A stretch of DNA of 64,000 bases, taken from NCBI RefSeq assembly GCF_023822065.1, contig NZ_CP084931.1, forward strand, positions 186,001 to 250,000. The letters are read 5' to 3'. The DNA comes from Sphingomonas morindae (GTDB lineage: Bacteria; Pseudomonadota; Alphaproteobacteria; Sphingomonadales; Sphingomonadaceae). The stretch's first letter is position 1. The number at the start of each line of letters is the position of its first letter. This document shows, piece by piece, positions 62,077 to 64,000 of this stretch. Below the pieces are notes generated by a model that was given only the letters and a program-made list of their open reading frames with translations, was not told where the DNA came from and searched no databases. The position numbers were made by a program, and so were the translations under genes.

Positions 62077-64000
62077 GTGTCCGGTCATCGTGCGGCGCAG
62101 AGGATGCGCCTTGTGTTTGCGTGCGCCATTTTGCTGCCGTCGGTCGCCGGTGCGGCGACGCCCGCCGAGCCGGGCGAGGGGGAGGCGATCGTCGTCAGCG
62201 GCGAGCATGAAGGCTATGCGCCCGTCCGCACGTCCGCCGCCAAGATCCCGGCGGCGCTGCGCGACATTCCCCAGTCGATCGCGGTCGTCCCCGCGCAGCT
62301 GCTGTTCGACCAGCGCGCGCTGTCGCTTCAGGATGCGCTGAAAAATGTGCCCGGCGTCGCCTTCTCGTCGGGCGATGGCCAGCGCGATCAGGTGAGCATC
62401 CGTGGCTTCAGCGCGATCGCCGATCAGTTCGTCAACGGCTTCCGCGACGACGCGCTCTACTTCCGCGATCTTTCCAACACCGAGCGGGTCGAGGTCATCA
62501 AGGGACCGGCCGCCGTGCTGTACGGGCGCGGCTCTTCCGGCGGACTCATCAACCGCGTGCTGAAACAGCCCGATGTCACGATCACCTCGCTCACGCTCTC
62601 CGCCGGCGCCTTCGATCAAAAGCGCGCCGAATGGGATGTCGGCCGGTTCGATCGCCATGGCGGCACCGGCTTCCGGCTGACGGGTGCCTATGAGGATGAT
62701 GGCAGCTTCCGCCAGCAGCAATTCCTCAAGCGCTTCGCGCTCGCGCCCTCGCTGCTGCTCGGCGCCGGCGGCGACACGAACCTCTATGCGACGGCCGACT
62801 ATCTGCGCGACCGGCGGCTCACCGATTTCGGCATTCCCGCGATCAACGGCCGCCCCGTCGACGTGCCGCGCGGCACCTATTATGGCGCGGCCAATGCGCG
62901 CGACGCCGATGTGACGGCGAGCCGCGTGCTCTCGCAGACGCTGATCCTCACCCATCGCTTTTCCGACGCGCTCGGCTTCCGCGACGGCTTCCGCCATTAT
63001 CGCTACGTCCTGAACCGCCGCAACACCTCCTCGACCGCGGTGGACGTGGGCGCGGGCACGGTGACGCTGCAACATGGCGGGCTGGATCGCGACGAGGAGG
63101 GCTGGTCCAACCTGGCCGAGCTGACGCAGACGCTGCACGGCGGCGGCATGGAGCATGTGCTGCTCTATGGTTTCGAGATCGCGCACCAGGCCAAGGATGC
63201 GCGGACGCTGCTGGCGCGCCGGGTGGCGACCACCTCGCTCACCAGGCCGGTGCTGCCCGTGATCGATCCGGCGAGCTTCACCGCGCTCAGCGCCGATACC
63301 GGCACCAGCCTCGATAATCGCGGCCTCTATGTGCAGGATCTCGCCACGCTCGGCCATGGCCTGAAGGCGCTGATCGGCGCCCGCTACGACTGGTTCATGC
63401 AGAAGACGGTCCAGCGCCTGCCCGGCCAGTCGCCGCTCGCACGCACCGATCGCAAGCTCAGCCCGCGTGCCGGCCTGGTCTTCCAGCCCGATCGCGCCCA
63501 GTCCTATTATGTCTCGTGGAGCAGCAGCTTCCAGCCCTCGGCCGAAAGCTTCGCGCTCGCCGCCAACAATGCCGATATCGCGCCGGAGCAGACGCGGAAC
63601 ACCGAGGCCGGCGCGAAATACACGCTGCTGGGCGGCCGGCTCAACCTCCAGGCGGCGGCCTTCCTGCTGCGCCGGACGCATATCAAGGGCAGCGATCCGC
63701 TCGATCCCACGCGGCTGGTGCCGATCGGCACCCAGCGGACGCGCGGCGTGGAATTGTCGGCCCAGGCCGATCTGCCCTCGGGCTTCCACGCCACCGCCGG
63801 CTATGCCTATCTCGATACCCGCGTCACCGCCTCGGCCAATCCCGGCTTTGTCGGCAAGCGCGCCACGCTTACCCCCAGCCACGCGGTCAACGCCTTCGTC
63901 ACCCGGAGTTTCGCCGGGCGGTTCGGACTGGGCGGCGGCCTCAACTATGTCGGCGATCGCTGGGCCGATCCCGCCAACACCACCGTGCTGCCGCACTATG
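62077..64000 (+). CDS. TonB-dependent siderophore receptor (3' truncated by window end)
   Basis: At least 641 residues; continues past the window. The signal peptide contains MRLVFACAILLPSVAGAA, the TonB box is about EAIVVSGEHEG, and the plug domain carries IPQSIAVVPAQLLFDQRALSLQDALKNVPGVAF (in part), IRGFSAIADQFVNGFRDD and VEVIKGPAAVLYGRGSSGGLIN, all typical of FhuA/FepA-like siderophore receptors. The barrel follows. GTG 62077 is placed five bases after AAGGGGGG; GTG 62071, ATG 62044 and ATG 62104 are in-frame alternatives. No Fur box recognised. Substrate: a ferric siderophore, type unknown. Confidence 0.88.
   Translation, partial: MSGHRAAQRMRLVFACAILLPSVAGAATPAEPGEGEAIVVSGEHEGYAPVRTSAAKIPAALRDIPQSIAVVPAQLLFDQRALSLQDALKNVPGVAFSSGDGQRDQVSIRGFSAIADQFVNGFRDDALYFRDLSNTERVEVIKGPAAVLYGRGSSGGLINRVLKQPDVTITSLTLSAGAFDQKRAEWDVGRFDRHGGTGFRLTGAYEDDGSFRQQQFLKRFALAPSLLLGAGGDTNLYATADYLRDRRLTDFGIPAINGRPVDVPRGTYYGAANARDADVTASRVLSQTLILTHRFSDALGFRDGFRHYRYVLNRRNTSSTAVDVGAGTVTLQHGGLDRDEEGWSNLAELTQTLHGGGMEHVLLYGFEIAHQAKDARTLLARRVATTSLTRPVLPVIDPASFTALSADTGTSLDNRGLYVQDLATLGHGLKALIGARYDWFMQKTVQRLPGQSPLARTDRKLSPRAGLVFQPDRAQSYYVSWSSSFQPSAESFALAANNADIAPEQTRNTEAGAKYTLLGGRLNLQAAAFLLRRTHIKGSDPLDPTRLVPIGTQRTRGVELSAQADLPSGFHATAGYAYLDTRVTASANPGFVGKRATLTPSHAVNAFVTRSFAGRFGLGGGLNYVGDRWADPANTTVLPHY

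Noticed and set aside
1-64000. tRNA or rRNA genes
   Set aside because: I saw no T-arm GGTTCGAATCC-like sequence with cloverleaf context and no conserved rRNA block.
1-64000. CRISPR array or insertion sequence
   Set aside because: No regularly spaced direct repeats and no transposase-like product or paired terminal repeats were found.

Overview
The window is high-GC, gene-dense chromosomal DNA with no plasmid, phage or insertion-sequence signature. The gene content points to an alphaproteobacterium of the order Sphingomonadales (Sphingomonas-like). It has large TonB-dependent receptors paired with exported glycoside hydrolases, an imuA-imuB-dnaE2 cassette behind an alphaproteobacterial LexA box (GAAC-N7-GAAC), Tat-exported enzymes, a SPINDLY-type protein glycosyltransferase and many MFS transporters. 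This is inferred from gene families; no rRNA or tRNA gene is present to anchor it.

Layout. 1-6 kb: the first codons of a gene leaving the window, a lone receiver domain, uracil phosphoribosyltransferase, a PilZ protein, an exported aldose 1-epimerase and a large MscS-type channel. 5.9-12.3 kb: an MFS transporter, then two divergent fusion genes: glycosyltransferase plus UDP-galactopyranose mutase, and a GH1-like domain plus an RmlD-like reductase. 12.4-16.6 kb: two exported M28 peptidases around an OsmC protein, then two small unrecognised genes. 16.6-27.2 kb: an alpha-glucan locus with a GH31 glucosidase, a LacI regulator, a maltose-type TonB receptor and two GH13 enzymes, with LacI-type operator candidates in front of GH31 and of the receptor. 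27.2-32.2 kb: a BLUF blue-light sensor facing a GGDEF cyclase that overlaps a GAF gene, then a HAD phosphatase, a CPA1 antiporter and a histidine phosphatase. 32.2-38.1 kb: the SOS mutagenesis cassette. 38.1-41.2 kb: a NiCoT transporter under a cobalamin riboswitch, a DEDDh exonuclease and a Xre/ParS-RES toxin-antitoxin pair. 41.2-48.7 kb: a xylan/xylose operon (CE4 deacetylase, GH43, xylB, xylA) behind a perfect 14-bp operator palindrome, with a GH9 glucanase upstream. 49-64 kb: a Tat-exported SDR, an OprB porin, a TPR/GT41 transferase, MsrA, GH97, a TrxR-like flavoprotein, a sugar dehydrogenase-cytochrome c fusion, an MHS-type transporter, a Tat-exported esterase, and a siderophore receptor cut by the window end.

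How the genes work together. Most of the window supports plant-type polysaccharide use. Alpha-glucans would enter through the 20.6-kb receptor and be trimmed by GH13, GH31 and GH97 enzymes, with the epimerase equilibrating sugar anomers. Xylan would be deacetylated and debranched, and its xylose funnelled by XylA and XylB into the pentose phosphate pathway. OprB and the MFS proteins are candidate sugar routes. Interspersed are light and c-di-GMP signalling, DNA-damage mutagenesis, cobalt uptake and oxidative-damage repair. Several convergent gene pairs end in inverted repeats that include both stop codons and probably act as shared terminators.
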